Source: Curtobacterium sp. MCBA15_012 (GTDB lineage Bacteria > Actinomycetota > Actinomycetes > Actinomycetales > Microbacteriaceae). From it: 64,000 nt of DNA. The notes below the pieces were generated by a model. The model was not told the origin of the DNA, searched no databases, and worked only from the letters and a program-made list of their open reading frames with translations. A program made the position numbers and the translations under genes. Numbering within the stretch: position 1 is the first letter of the stretch; each line of letters opens with the position of its first letter. Of this stretch, positions 35,087 through 43,745 are shown piece after piece. The stretch spans positions 1,674,001 through 1,738,000 of the forward strand of contig NZ_CP126267.1 in the NCBI RefSeq assembly GCF_001864935.2, in the 5' to 3' direction.

Positions 35087-35462
35087 CAATTCGGTCATGA
35101 GTGCCGTGTTCTTTGCATGCGGACTGGTTCCGGGGGTCGTCTCCATGGTTTGTGGAGGAATTCAGACGGCAGCCTATCTGGTTCAAGGGAGGGTCGGTAT
35201 GGCTGCGGTTTCAGCGGTGGGCATGATCGGCGGTTCATATGCGTCAAAGGGCCTGGTTGCAGCGGAAAGGGTAATGAGTCGCAGTCACGTTGATCGCGTG
35301 TTCAAAGCGGGGCGCACTGTGACTCGAAAGTGGGCGTCCACTCAGCGCCGGCGGGCCAATTTCCGAGCTAACGCAGTGTCGAATGTGGCACAGAAGGCGG
35401 TCGGGTCCCACGCGGATGGGAGCGCTTGGAGCAAGCGTGCCGTTTGGAAGTATTGGAGATGA
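35046..35462 (+). pseudogene. Displaced toxin tip 1 (C-terminal module)
   Basis: From about 35073 the frame reads KFLTDNSVMSAVFFACGLVP, then GVVSMVCGGIQTAAYLVQGR, the hydrophobic Gly-rich pre-toxin segment common in actinobacterial RHS proteins, then a basic end (RTVTRKWASTQRRRANFRAN). GC content falls clearly at the junction. The frame is shifted relative to the secreted N-terminal half, so the tip is not delivered as drawn. Its stop overlaps the start of the next gene (ATGA), the coupling expected for toxin and immunity genes. The toxic activity is unknown. Confidence 0.6.
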
Positions 35463-35941
35463 TCATTAGACGAATAAGGGGAAGCAGGCTAGGGGCTGTC
35501 GTGGCATCAATCACCATCACGCTTCCACTGCCGCTGGTGTTCACGGTCGCGTCAGCCGCCTACAGCCCTGGATTTGGGCAAATCTTGTTCTATGTACCCT
35601 TCATGCTCTTCACAGGGCGTGCTTCAATGATGGGGATTGAACTGCGCGGGGACGAGATGATCGTACACTCCTGGTATAGGAACTATCGGATCGCCAGGCA
35701 TGCAATCCATGGCGTCGATCTATTGCCTTATAGCGGATTGATCAATCGAAGTGCCGAAAGCGGCATTGACCCGCTTTGGCAATTTTGTCGAATGCTGGTC
35801 GTTCGACATGCTGGGCGTGAGCTTCGACTCCCGGCTACTATCTCGTCGAGGAAGACTGCTGAGCGCAATGCGGCCATCATTCGGAAGTGGGCGGGTCTAC
35901 CGGAACGTGTCAAGCGTGAAGAGCCGAATCACCGGCGGTGA
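35459..35941 (+). CDS. Putative immunity protein 1 (membrane)
   Basis: 160 residues, ATG overlapping the stop of tip 1. Two hydrophobic N-terminal segments (LGAVVASITITLPLPLVFTV and GFGQILFYVPFMLF) precede a PH-like beta region (MGIELRGDEMIVHSWYRNYR). Codon use is AT-richer than the chromosome. The immunity role is inferred from position, coupling and membrane topology, which would fit a membrane-acting toxin tip. Confidence 0.6.
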   Translation: MIIRRIRGSRLGAVVASITITLPLPLVFTVASAAYSPGFGQILFYVPFMLFTGRASMMGIELRGDEMIVHSWYRNYRIARHAIHGVDLLPYSGLINRSAESGIDPLWQFCRMLVVRHAGRELRLPATISSRKTAERNAAIIRKWAGLPERVKREEPNHRR

Positions 35942-36034
35942 CGTTCGCCTGGCTATTCAGGACCGGCCGTTCGGGGCGCTCGCTCATTCGCCCCGGCCGC
36001 AAGCACCATCACAACGGCCACGCCCGCCTCCTAC

Positions 36035-37277
36035 GACACGGCCGGGAGGCTCGTGGCCGCGTCGATCCCGCGGCACCGGTTGACCTACGGCTTCGGTGCC
36101 AGCACGTGCACTGACGAACCCGGTCACGGGAGCGACGCCGGTGAACCAGTCCTTGACCGGTTCGCAGCTGGTCTACGACGCGCACGGGAACACGACCACG
36201 CTGGCTGACGAGACCCTCGTGTACGACGGGCAGGACCGGCACGTCCAGACGACGCTGACGGACGGGTCGAAGGTGTCGTACGTGCGGGACGCGTCGAACC
36301 GGATCGTGCAGCGCACGGAACAGACCGCGGGTGGGACGAAGACCGTGACCCGGTACGGGTTCACCGGCGACGGTGACACCCCGGACTTCGTCTACGACGG
36401 GGCGAGCAAGCTCACCGAGTGGGACCTGCCCCTGCCGGGCGGGGTGACCGCGGAGCTCCGTGGGACGAGCGCGGTGTGGTCGTACCCGAACATCCACGGG
36501 GACATCGTCGCCACCACCGACGGGTCGGGCCAGCTCGCCTCGCAGGTGTTGCCGGTGTACGACCCGTTCGGGCAGGTCATGGACCAGGCCACCGGCCTGT
36601 TCGGTACGACGACGGCGAACCAGTCGGGTCCGGACACGCAGCAGGGCAACGCCGACTACGGGTGGCTCGGGCAGCACCAGAAGCTCAGCGAACACCTCGG
36701 CTCGATCGCCACGATCGAGATGGGCGCCCGGCAGTACGTCGCTGCACTCGGACGGTTCCTGCAGGTCGACCCTGTTGAAGGGGGCACCGACAACGCGTAC
36801 GTGTACGTCAACGACCCCATAAACAGCTTTGACTTCACCGGTCAAGCAAGCTACAAATGCATGCCGGCGGCATGTTATGGCTCGAATGGGAAACGGGTAA
36901 AGTCGCTACCATCAAAGCATGTACCCTATAATTGCAGAAACACGTACCGCGGTTGTAGCAGGCCGGCCCGACTCACGCCGCAGCAAATTAGGAAAAATTG
37001 GGCGCGGTCTGGCTCGCAACTCGGTCAAGCCAGCTTCGTGATCGGAGTTATTGCAGTTATCGCGTTCGCGGTAGGACTTCCGGAAGTCGGCGCGGTCTTG
37101 GCGCCGATTAGTAGCGCACTCGGGCTGGCTTCGACACTGATAGCCTGCATCCAGCGCCCCAATGCGTATTGTGCGGCTCAGAGTATGACTGCAGTTTTCG
37201 GCGCAATAATCCCCGGAGCGGGCGGGGCCATATTCTCTTCCCTCACCGGAGGAGTTAGCTACATCCCAAGGAGATAA
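36035..37277 (+). pseudogene. RHS core segment plus toxin tip 2 (no start, internal deletion)
   Basis: The homologous RHS core begins at 36035; the first usable start is an internal GTG at 36096. The core has YD repeats ([20 protein letters not shown]) and the RHS end signature [20 protein letters not shown], then [18 protein letters not shown]. Compared with the copy at 38313-39272 it lacks 149 bases between 36112 and 36113, which shifts the frame. The tip (about 145 residues) has several Cys ([21 protein letters not shown]) and a long hydrophobic region ([20 protein letters not shown]). It looks like a silent donor cassette, not an expressed gene. Confidence 0.7.
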
Positions 37278-37283
37278 GGCCAA

Positions 37284-37892
37284 ATGACAGAAAAGCGTAA
37301 AGGCAATCCGTCCAGAGGACTGCTCCCACTCCTCCCGGCTTTCTTCGGTATCATTGTCGGCACTCCCGCCGTCATCTCGGCATTGCTAAGCGGGGAGGGG
37401 TCGCAAATTGCGTCCGTGGCCACAGGTGCAGTTGTGATACTGCTCGTCTCCGGGCTATTTTTTCTGATCGTGTGGTGCTCATTCGCTCCGGCAGCGCACC
37501 AGCTCTCGTTGCTTCAGGGCAGTCTGCCTGGATCGGTTCATGTCCTTGCGCGATGGACCAAGGAGGGTCGGATTGCTCTGGGAGCGGGCCCGGACCAGGC
37601 TCTGCAACGTGATCTGATCGTCAGTTTCAGCTCGGACGCGATCGTTGTTCGGAGTAACCGTGGTGAGGTGATCAAGGAGATTAAGCGCGACGGAGATTGT
37701 GAGTTTTATGCCGAGACCGGTGACGTTTTTGAATCGACTCGGTCCGCTCCCGTCAGGAGAGGTGGCGTGCTGGTGCTTTCATTCGATGACCGCAAGGTGA
37801 GGTTGCCGCTCCTGGATCCAAAAGGATACGGAGTCCGCTTTGCGGGAACGGGGTTGACAAGGAAAATGCAGCAAGAACTAAAGGAACTATGA
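37284..37892 (+). CDS. Putative immunity protein 2 (membrane)
   Basis: 202 residues, 6 bp after tip 2. Two membrane helices (LLPLLPAFFGIIVGTPAVIS; TGAVVILLVSGLFFLIVWCS) precede a soluble C-terminal domain (DLIVSFSSDAIVVRSNRGEV, VLVLSFDDRKVRLPLLD). The topology parallels immunity protein 1 although the sequences differ. GC content is low. No database family was recognised; the role is inferred from position. Confidence 0.6.
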   Translation: MTEKRKGNPSRGLLPLLPAFFGIIVGTPAVISALLSGEGSQIASVATGAVVILLVSGLFFLIVWCSFAPAAHQLSLLQGSLPGSVHVLARWTKEGRIALGAGPDQALQRDLIVSFSSDAIVVRSNRGEVIKEIKRDGDCEFYAETGDVFESTRSAPVRRGGVLVLSFDDRKVRLPLLDPKGYGVRFAGTGLTRKMQQELKEL

Positions 37893-38098
37893 TTACGGTT
37901 CCCTCGTTCTCGGCGCGACAGGCCGATTGGTTTGTCCTCCTCCGGTCCTAATGCGGGTGACGATGCTTACCGGGGAAGCAAGGCGCTCGAAAACAGAAAG
38001 CTGCGCTTGCGAAAGCCAAGCGTGATGTTGCGCGCGCGAACCGCAAGGAGCCGGGTTGTTCGTAGTACCGGCCCGGGGTCTGCCGGGCATTGTCGACC
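37893..38098 (+). other. Remnant of another toxin-tip end
   Basis: One frame reads [20 protein letters not shown] followed by [11 protein letters not shown] and a stop just before RHS homology resumes at about 38099. This Lys/Ala-rich tail looks like the C-terminus of a lost module, suggesting that more than three tips have passed through the locus. Confidence 0.35.
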
Positions 38099-39657
38099 GC
38101 TCGGTGGCGTACCCGGCGGGTGCCGGGAACGCCGGCAACGGCACCTCGGTCACGGTGACGAAGGACGGTGCCGGTGCACTAACCGGGTTGGCGTGGTCGT
38201 TCCCGAACAACCAGCCGCAGGTCACCGACCAGGTGGTCCGGTCCCAGTCCGGTGACGTCCTCAAGGACACCACCGCGCTCGGTGCGGCGTCGAACGTGTC
38301 GTCGTACTCGTACGACACGGCTGGGAGGCTCGTGGCCGCGTCGATCCCGCGGCACCGGTTGACCTACGGCTTCGGTGCCAGCACGTGCACTCAGTCGGGT
38401 GCGGTCGCTGCGGCCGGGAAGAACGGGAACCGGACGACTTCGTCCGACCAGCTCCTCGACGCCTCGGGCAACCCGGCGGGTGCGGCGACGCAGGTTGCGT
38501 CCTGCTACGACGCAGCGGACCGGCTCATCGGGACCACGGTGACGAACCCGGTCACGGGAGCGACGCCGGTGAACCAGTCCCTGACCGGTGCGCAGCTGGT
38601 CTACGATGCGCACGGGAACACGACCATGCTGGCAGACGAGACCCTCGTCTACGACGGGCAGGACCGGCACGTCCAGACCGCACTGACGGACGGGTCGAAG
38701 GTGTCGTACGTGCGGGACGCGTCGAACCGGATCGTGCAGCGCACGGAACAGACCCCAGGCGGGACGAAGACCGTGACCCGGTACGGGTTCACCGGCGACG
38801 GCGACACCCCGGACTTCGTCTACGACGCCGCGAGCAAGCTCACCGAGTGGGACCTTCCCCTGCCGGGCGGGGTGACCGCAGAGCTTCGTGGGACGAGTGC
38901 GGTGTGGTCGTACCCGAACCTCCACGGGGACATCGTCGCCACCGCCGACGGCGCAGGGCAGCTCGCATCCCAGGTGCTGCCGGTGTACGACCCGTTCGGT
39001 CAGGTCATGGACCTGGCCACCGGCCTGTTCGGCACGACGACGGCGAACCAGTCCGGGCCGGACACGCAACAGGGCAACGCCGACTACGGATGGCTCGGCC
39101 AACACCAGAAGCTCAGCGAACACCTCGGCTCGATCGCCACGATCGAGATGGGCGCCAGGCAGTACGTCGCAGCACTCGGACGATTCCTGCAGGTCGACCC
39201 CGTCGAAGGCGGCACCGACAACGCGTACGCGTATGCCAATGACCCCATCAATACCTTTGACCTCACCGGTCAGTGGGTGAAGCGTTTCAACCACATCGTG
39301 GGCCCACACGGGGGTGAGTGGTCCGCTTACATGGATCGTAAAACGTTGGATCACATCAGAACATCGGGGCACACGCAGGAATGGCAACAGCTGCAGGCAG
39401 AGGCACGTAACCGCGGTCATGACTGGAAGGGTTTGCTGCGGTATTCCGTGTCCGCAGCATTGCGTCACCCACAGCAGGGTACGCCGTACATTCAAAAGAA
39501 CAAGAACATACTTTATGTACACACTGTGAACTTGTATGACAAATACCATCAGTACTACGGTTCATATGACGCTCATGTTGTCGTAGACCCGCACGGGCAT
39601 ATCATCACGGCTTATCCGACGACGCCGAAGGACGCGGTACCTTATGACCTATTCTGA
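38056..39657 (+). CDS. RHS core segment with toxin tip 3 (BECR-like RNase candidate)
   Basis: The frame is open for 533 codons but begins inside RHS sequence (about 38099, [20 protein letters not shown]) with only weak start codons and no signal peptide. YD repeats and the RHS terminator [20 protein letters not shown] then [12 protein letters not shown] are intact. The tip (about residue 410 to the end) contains [40 protein letters not shown] and ends [20 protein letters not shown]. The last pattern is typical of BECR-fold RNases such as CdiA-type tips. As placed it is an orphan cassette; recombination through the RHS core could attach it to a secreted N-terminus. Confidence 0.7.
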   Translation: MFVVPARGLPGIVDRSVAYPAGAGNAGNGTSVTVTKDGAGALTGLAWSFPNNQPQVTDQVVRSQSGDVLKDTTALGAASNVSSYSYDTAGRLVAASIPRHRLTYGFGASTCTQSGAVAAAGKNGNRTTSSDQLLDASGNPAGAATQVASCYDAADRLIGTTVTNPVTGATPVNQSLTGAQLVYDAHGNTTMLADETLVYDGQDRHVQTALTDGSKVSYVRDASNRIVQRTEQTPGGTKTVTRYGFTGDGDTPDFVYDAASKLTEWDLPLPGGVTAELRGTSAVWSYPNLHGDIVATADGAGQLASQVLPVYDPFGQVMDLATGLFGTTTANQSGPDTQQGNADYGWLGQHQKLSEHLGSIATIEMGARQYVAALGRFLQVDPVEGGTDNAYAYANDPINTFDLTGQWVKRFNHIVGPHGGEWSAYMDRKTLDHIRTSGHTQEWQQLQAEARNRGHDWKGLLRYSVSAALRHPQQGTPYIQKNKNILYVHTVNLYDKYHQYYGSYDAHVVVDPHGHIITAYPTTPKDAVPYDLF

Positions 39658-40012
39658 TGCTCCTGTCAATCTGCGTGAGCTTTTGCTGCGCATCGATTTC
39701 GTGACGGAGGGCTGGGGTGGCCTCGGGCTGGTTGTTACAACGCCCAGGCGTCCTCATACGACGCGACTGGCGCAAAGGAGTCTCCCACTATTCATAAACG
39801 GTGACGACTTGAAGGCGGATTGGCCCATTTTGCTTGCAAACGCGACGGAGTATTCGATATCCCATGATCTTCTTGATCTTGATCGCGTTATTGCTCTTCT
39901 AGAGGCGCTTCTCGAGGAAAAGATTTTATCTGCTGATAAGACGTCGACGGCGTTGCTGCTCATCAACGGGTGGATTCGCGCGCTAGATGCGAGAAGTCTG
40001 AACTTGATGTAG
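39644..40012 (+). CDS. Putative immunity protein 3 (soluble)
   Basis: 122 residues, ATG overlapping the end of tip 3 by 14 nt. It is acidic and helical ([20 protein letters not shown]) with no membrane helix, as expected for an inhibitor of a cytoplasmic nuclease. GC content is low. No family was recognised. The role is inferred from its coupled position. Confidence 0.6.
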   Translation: MTYSDAPVNLRELLLRIDFVTEGWGGLGLVVTTPRRPHTTRLAQRSLPLFINGDDLKADWPILLANATEYSISHDLLDLDRVIALLEALLEEKILSADKTSTALLLINGWIRALDARSLNLM

Positions 40013-40589
40013 AAGTCGCTGGTGCCGACTCGGTACCAGTGTCTGCCGCTGAGAGGGGAGGGCTGTGTCCATGCACTTTTGGAGCGCCTTGGCTGCACGC
40101 GCGACGTATTGCAAATTACGGCTTCGTAGGCGTGAAGCCCATCATGACGTGTAAGCCGGCGGCCGTCGTAGCCCACGACCACCAAGCCAGTAGGGCGATC
40201 GATCCCGCGGTCATGCAGCCTGTCCGCTTGGAGGGACTTCCACGTCGTCGACTGCTTCTGCCCGGACAACACCAGATCAGATTGCAGGCGCTGGGCGGTG
40301 TGGAACGCGGCGCGCGGGTCGAGCACGACGATCTAGGACCCGTCCTCCCGGTTCGCGACTCAGCCGATCCGGTCGCCGGTGGGCACCCACCGGTTCGAGT
40401 GCGGGTCGCGCGTCCGGTAGATCGCGGTAGGCACCGGGCCTCCCGGGCAGCGCCCGTCTTGAACGCGCACCGAGTTCAGGTCTGCTCGCGCCCCGACCGG
40501 ACATGCGCGTCCGGTGCGTTCTGTCGACGCCCCTTCAGCAGGGCCGCCGGGCCGCCACCAGGGACGGTCGCGGGACGCGACCGGACGTC
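40013..40589 (-). other. Decayed region after the toxin locus
   Basis: No intact gene. On the minus strand two stretches look protein-like: 40326 down to about 40095 (DPRAAFHTAQRLQSDLVLSG, then IDRPTGLVVVGYDGRRLTRH) and 40496 to 40360 (GGPVPTAIYRTRDPHSNRWV, PTGDRIG stop). They lie in separate frames without ribosome sites and may be relics of one or two genes. I cannot name them. Confidence 0.35.
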
Positions 40590-40630
40590 GGACGGGAGGA
40601 GCGGCACCGCTGGCACCGCGCCTCCCGTCC
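40590..40630. repeat. GGACGGGAGGC palindrome copy
   Basis: Arms GGACGGGAGG and CCTCCCGTCC, 14 bp after the esterase stop on that gene's strand (minus). Probable terminator. Confidence 0.75.
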
Positions 40631-40643
40631 GGCGGACCGCACC

Positions 40644-41651
40644 TCAGGGACGCGGTGCCGCCGGTCCCAGCAGTCGCGTCGTCCAGTCGGCGAGCGCGCC
40701 GACGGCGCGTCGCGACACGACGGCGTCGGGCACCATGCTCGTGAAGCCGTGGAACGCTCCCGGCCAGACGTGCAGCTCGGCGTCGACGCCCGCCGCCCAG
40801 AGGCGGCTCGCGTACGCGACGGTCTCGTCGCGGAAGACCTCGGCGGTCCCGCAGTCGACGTACGCCGGGGGCAGGCCGGACAGGTCGGTGGCGCGCGCCG
40901 GTGCGGCGTACACCGAGACGTCGTCGGTGCCGCGGCGGGTGCCGAGCAAGGCGTCCCACCCGAAGCGCGTCATCCCGCGGTCGGCGACGCCGACGCCGTC
41001 GATCTGCCGCGTCGACACGGTGTCGTCGCGGTCGTAGAGCATGGGGGAGACGAGGACCTGCGCGAGGATCGCCGGCCCACTGCGGTCGCGGGCGAGGAGT
41101 GCGGTGCCGGCGACGAGCCCGGCGCCGGCGCTCTGTCCGGCGACGACGATGCGGTCGGGGTCGACGCCGAGCCCGGCCGCGTGCTCGGCGACCCAGACGA
41201 GGCCGGCGTAGCAGTCCTCGACCGGGGTGGGGTCCGGGTGCTCGGGCGCGAGGCGGTAGTCGATGCTCAGCAGGACGACGTCGTGGTCGAGCAGCCACCC
41301 CTCGTAGGCGTCGAGGTTGCCGAGGTGGTGGCCCATCACCATCCCGCCGCCGTGGACGGTGTAGACGGCCGGGACGGTGCCGGTCTGCCCGGTGCGCCGG
41401 ACGACGGCGAGGTCGATCGGTGCCCCGAGGTGCCCGGGCACGCTGACGGTGCGGCGCTCCCACCCGCGGGCGTGGAGCCAGGCGTCGAGCGACTCCTCGG
41501 TCTGCTCGAGCCGGCGCATGTGGGGGAGTGCCTCGGGGGTCAGGGTGAACGGGCCGCGCGCGTCGAGGGCCGTCAGGAAGGGGACGAGCTCGGGGTCGAA
41601 CGGCGGACGGGCGACGGTGGTGGTGGCTGTGGTGGTGGGCGTCTCAGGCAC
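40644..41651 (-). CDS. Alpha/beta hydrolase of the hormone-sensitive lipase family
   Basis: 335 residues from GTG 41651. The oxyanion motif HGGG (VYTVHGGGMVMGHHLG) and the nucleophile elbow GQSAG (IVVAGQSAGAGLVAG) are diagnostic, with the catalytic Asp in the VDCGTAEVFRDE region and His in GAFHGF. These enzymes hydrolyse short-chain esters. It overlaps the upstream MFS gene by 8 nt, so exporter and esterase form one operon, perhaps for detoxifying an esterified compound. Confidence 0.9.
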   Translation of the reverse strand: MPETPTTTATTTVARPPFDPELVPFLTALDARGPFTLTPEALPHMRRLEQTEESLDAWLHARGWERRTVSVPGHLGAPIDLAVVRRTGQTGTVPAVYTVHGGGMVMGHHLGNLDAYEGWLLDHDVVLLSIDYRLAPEHPDPTPVEDCYAGLVWVAEHAAGLGVDPDRIVVAGQSAGAGLVAGTALLARDRSGPAILAQVLVSPMLYDRDDTVSTRQIDGVGVADRGMTRFGWDALLGTRRGTDDVSVYAAPARATDLSGLPPAYVDCGTAEVFRDETVAYASRLWAAGVDAELHVWPGAFHGFTSMVPDAVVSRRAVGALADWTTRLLGPAAPRP

Positions 41652-43194
41652 GGGTCGACTCCTGGTCGGTGGTGGGGGTGGTGTGGTCGGGGGAGGTGCG
41701 CGGGTCGGTCCCGGCCCCTGGCTCGGTGTCGTCGCCCGGTCGGGTGTCGGTCCGGGTGCTGCGACCGCGGCGGCCCGCGACGATGCCGACGGTGACGAGC
41801 ACGGCGGCGAGGACGGTCACCGCGATGGCGGCGACCTGCACCGCGGACGAGAACGCGGCACCCTCGGCGGCGGACCGGTGCACCGCTGCGACGCTGCCGG
41901 TCACGAGGGCGGCGAGGACGGTGCCGCTCGCGGCGATCCCGACCGCGGTGGCGAGTTCGCTCGCGGTGTCGACGAGGGCCGCGCCGACCGAGGTGCGGTC
42001 GGCGGGCAGGCCGGTCAGCACGCTCGTGCCGGCGACCGCGCCGACGACCCGCATCCCGGCGGCGACGAGCACGAGGGCGACCACCACGAACGGGTACCCG
42101 TGGCGACCGAGCCCGGCGAAGACGGCGAGTCCGGCGACGACGGCCACCGCGCTCGTCCACGCCGCTCGGTCGAGGCCGACGCGGGCGACGAACGGCCCGA
42201 CCAGGCGGCCGCTCGCGAGGAGCACGACCACCTGCGGCAGGGTCCCGACGGCGGCGAGGGCGGGCGGCCACCCCCACCCGGACTGCAGCTGGAGCGTGAC
42301 GAGGTACGACAGGCCGGCGGTGGCGAGCCCGGCGGCGGCCTTGTGGGCGAGGCCGCTGGCCACGAGGGGGCGCGCGACGAGCCGGAGGTCGAGCAGCGGG
42401 TGCGGCGCGGTGTGCTGCCGGACGACGAAGCCCGCGGCTGCGAGCACCGTGAGCACCACGGCGGCCCACGAGCCGGCACCGGCACCGACGACGAACAGCG
42501 TCGGCGTGACGAGGACCCCGGCCACCGCGACCGCACCGGTGACGGCGCCGAGCAGGTCGACCGGGTCGCGGTGCAGGTCGCCGGCACGGTCGACGGCGAT
42601 CCCGGCGCGGATGCCGACGCACGCGACGACCGCGACGGGGGCGTTCGCGACGAGGAGCACCTGCCACGGCGCCACCGCGAGCACGAACCCGCCGATGGTC
42701 GGTCCCACGGCGAGGCCGACGAGTCCCGCGGTCGAGATGACCGTGAGCGCCCGGACACGCAGGTCCTGCCGGTCGAACAGCCGGAACGCCAGGGCCATCG
42801 ACCCCGGCGTGGTCATCGCGGCGGCGATGCCGGTGAGCGCGCGGACGACGATGAGCTGCTCGACCGAGGTGACGAGGACGGTCGCGATGCTCACCAGGGC
42901 GAGCAGCACCAGACCGACGAGCATGACGCGGCGGCGGCCGAACCGGTCGGCGACGGCGCCGAACAGGAGCATGAGGCCGCCGAACGCGACCGAGTAGGCG
43001 CCGGAGACCCACTGCAGGGCGGCCGTCGACGCGGTGAGGTCGCGGCCGATGGTCGGGAGCGCGACGGTGAGGACCGAGTTGTCGAGCATCTCGAACAGGA
43101 ACACGGCTGAGAGTCCGGCGAGGGCGACCCAGGCGTCGCGGAGACGGGGTGGAGCCGCGGTCTCGGGGACCGGGGACGAGGTGGGGACGGACAC
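41644..43194 (-). CDS. MFS transporter, DHA2-type drug exporter
   Basis: 516 residues from GTG 43194 with GAAGGAG 8-14 nt upstream. The first helix contains FEMLDNSVLTVALPTIGRDL, a variant of the DHA2 motif (LD-x-T-x-x-x-x-ALP), and the loop 2-3 signature GAVADRFGRRRVM is present. About 12-14 helices can be counted; the C-terminal 40 residues are a Thr/Asp/Arg-rich tail. Likely exports a toxic small molecule by proton antiport. A MarR-like operator lies upstream at 43358-43372. Confidence 0.9.
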   Translation of the reverse strand: MSVPTSSPVPETAAPPRLRDAWVALAGLSAVFLFEMLDNSVLTVALPTIGRDLTASTAALQWVSGAYSVAFGGLMLLFGAVADRFGRRRVMLVGLVLLALVSIATVLVTSVEQLIVVRALTGIAAAMTTPGSMALAFRLFDRQDLRVRALTVISTAGLVGLAVGPTIGGFVLAVAPWQVLLVANAPVAVVACVGIRAGIAVDRAGDLHRDPVDLLGAVTGAVAVAGVLVTPTLFVVGAGAGSWAAVVLTVLAAAGFVVRQHTAPHPLLDLRLVARPLVASGLAHKAAAGLATAGLSYLVTLQLQSGWGWPPALAAVGTLPQVVVLLASGRLVGPFVARVGLDRAAWTSAVAVVAGLAVFAGLGRHGYPFVVVALVLVAAGMRVVGAVAGTSVLTGLPADRTSVGAALVDTASELATAVGIAASGTVLAALVTGSVAAVHRSAAEGAAFSSAVQVAAIAVTVLAAVLVTVGIVAGRRGRSTRTDTRPGDDTEPGAGTDPRTSPDHTTPTTDQESTRA

Positions 43195-43357
43195 GGGCGC
43201 ACTCCTTCGACGAAGAAGTGGCGACTCCCGTGAGTCACGTACGCGGTGCCGCCGGCCGGGGCCGGAGGCGTTTTTCCCTCTGCGCCAGACGCTAGCGCAC
43301 GTCCGGGCAGCGGCGCCACCGTTCGCGGCGGGTGGCGCTAGCCGGAAGGCGAACGTA

Positions 43358-43372
43358 GTTAGACAAACTAAC
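43358..43372. promoter_or_regulatory. MarR-like inverted repeat upstream of the MFS gene
   Basis: GTTAG-ACAAA-CTAAC, a perfect 5-bp inverted repeat in an unusually AT-rich spot, 163 bp before the MFS start. The TTAG-x5-CTAA form is typical of MarR-family sites, but no marR gene is adjacent. Confidence 0.5.
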
Positions 43373-43437
43373 CTCCGGGTCGCATGCTGGTCCGGCGCCC
43401 GCCCGAGGTGCACTCCCCAGCAGTGAGGCGGTTCGTC

Positions 43438-43515
43438 ATGGCACGGACAGCAGGTCCCTCCACCGCCGACCGCGAGACGGCTGCCGGTCGCACCGAGACG
43501 ACGGTGTCCCCGTGA
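43438..43515 (+). CDS. Possible 25-residue leader ORF
   Basis: ATG 43438 to TGA 43515, product ARTAGPSTADRETAAGRTET-type, Thr/Arg-rich. Its stop overlaps the GTG of the next small frame (GTGA), suggesting coupling. Supported only by position and coupling. Confidence 0.25.
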   Translation: MARTAGPSTADRETAAGRTETTVSP

Positions 43516-43673
43516 CGCCGCACCCGACGCTGTCCGAACTCCGGACCCGCCCGAGCGAGTGGCACCGCCGCGGCATGAGCCACCCCGACGAGCTCCAGGC
43601 GATGGTGCACCGACGACTCCTCGAGGACGTCCCGACCGAGCCGACCTACAGCGACTTCTTCACCGCTCCGTGA
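43512..43673 (+). CDS. Small protein of 53 residues, unknown
   Basis: From GTG 43512; contains LSELRTRPSEWHRRGMSHPD and ends VPTEPTYSDFFTAP, a composition that looks like a real small protein. GC3 bias agrees. It lies in the divergent region between the MFS operon and the AraC regulator. No family was recognised. Confidence 0.4.
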   Translation: MTPHPTLSELRTRPSEWHRRGMSHPDELQAMVHRRLLEDVPTEPTYSDFFTAP

Positions 43674-43745
43674 GGCGCCCGGACCGAGGTGAGTCTCGCT
43701 CGTGACTCACAGCCACTCCTCCCGGCCGCGTGCGACCATCACCCC

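Noticed and set aside
35942..36034. Separate gene between immunity protein 1 and the RHS core
   Set aside because: No start with ribosome site; the sequence is a recombination junction leading into RHS homology at 36035.
33635..40012. Prophage or integrative element
   Set aside because: No integrase, transposase, tRNA target or direct terminal repeats seen; the low-GC parts coincide with toxin tips and immunity genes only.
40644..43194. Biosynthetic gene cluster (esterase plus exporter plus regulators)
   Set aside because: No core biosynthetic enzyme is present; an exporter-esterase operon alone is better explained as resistance or detoxification.
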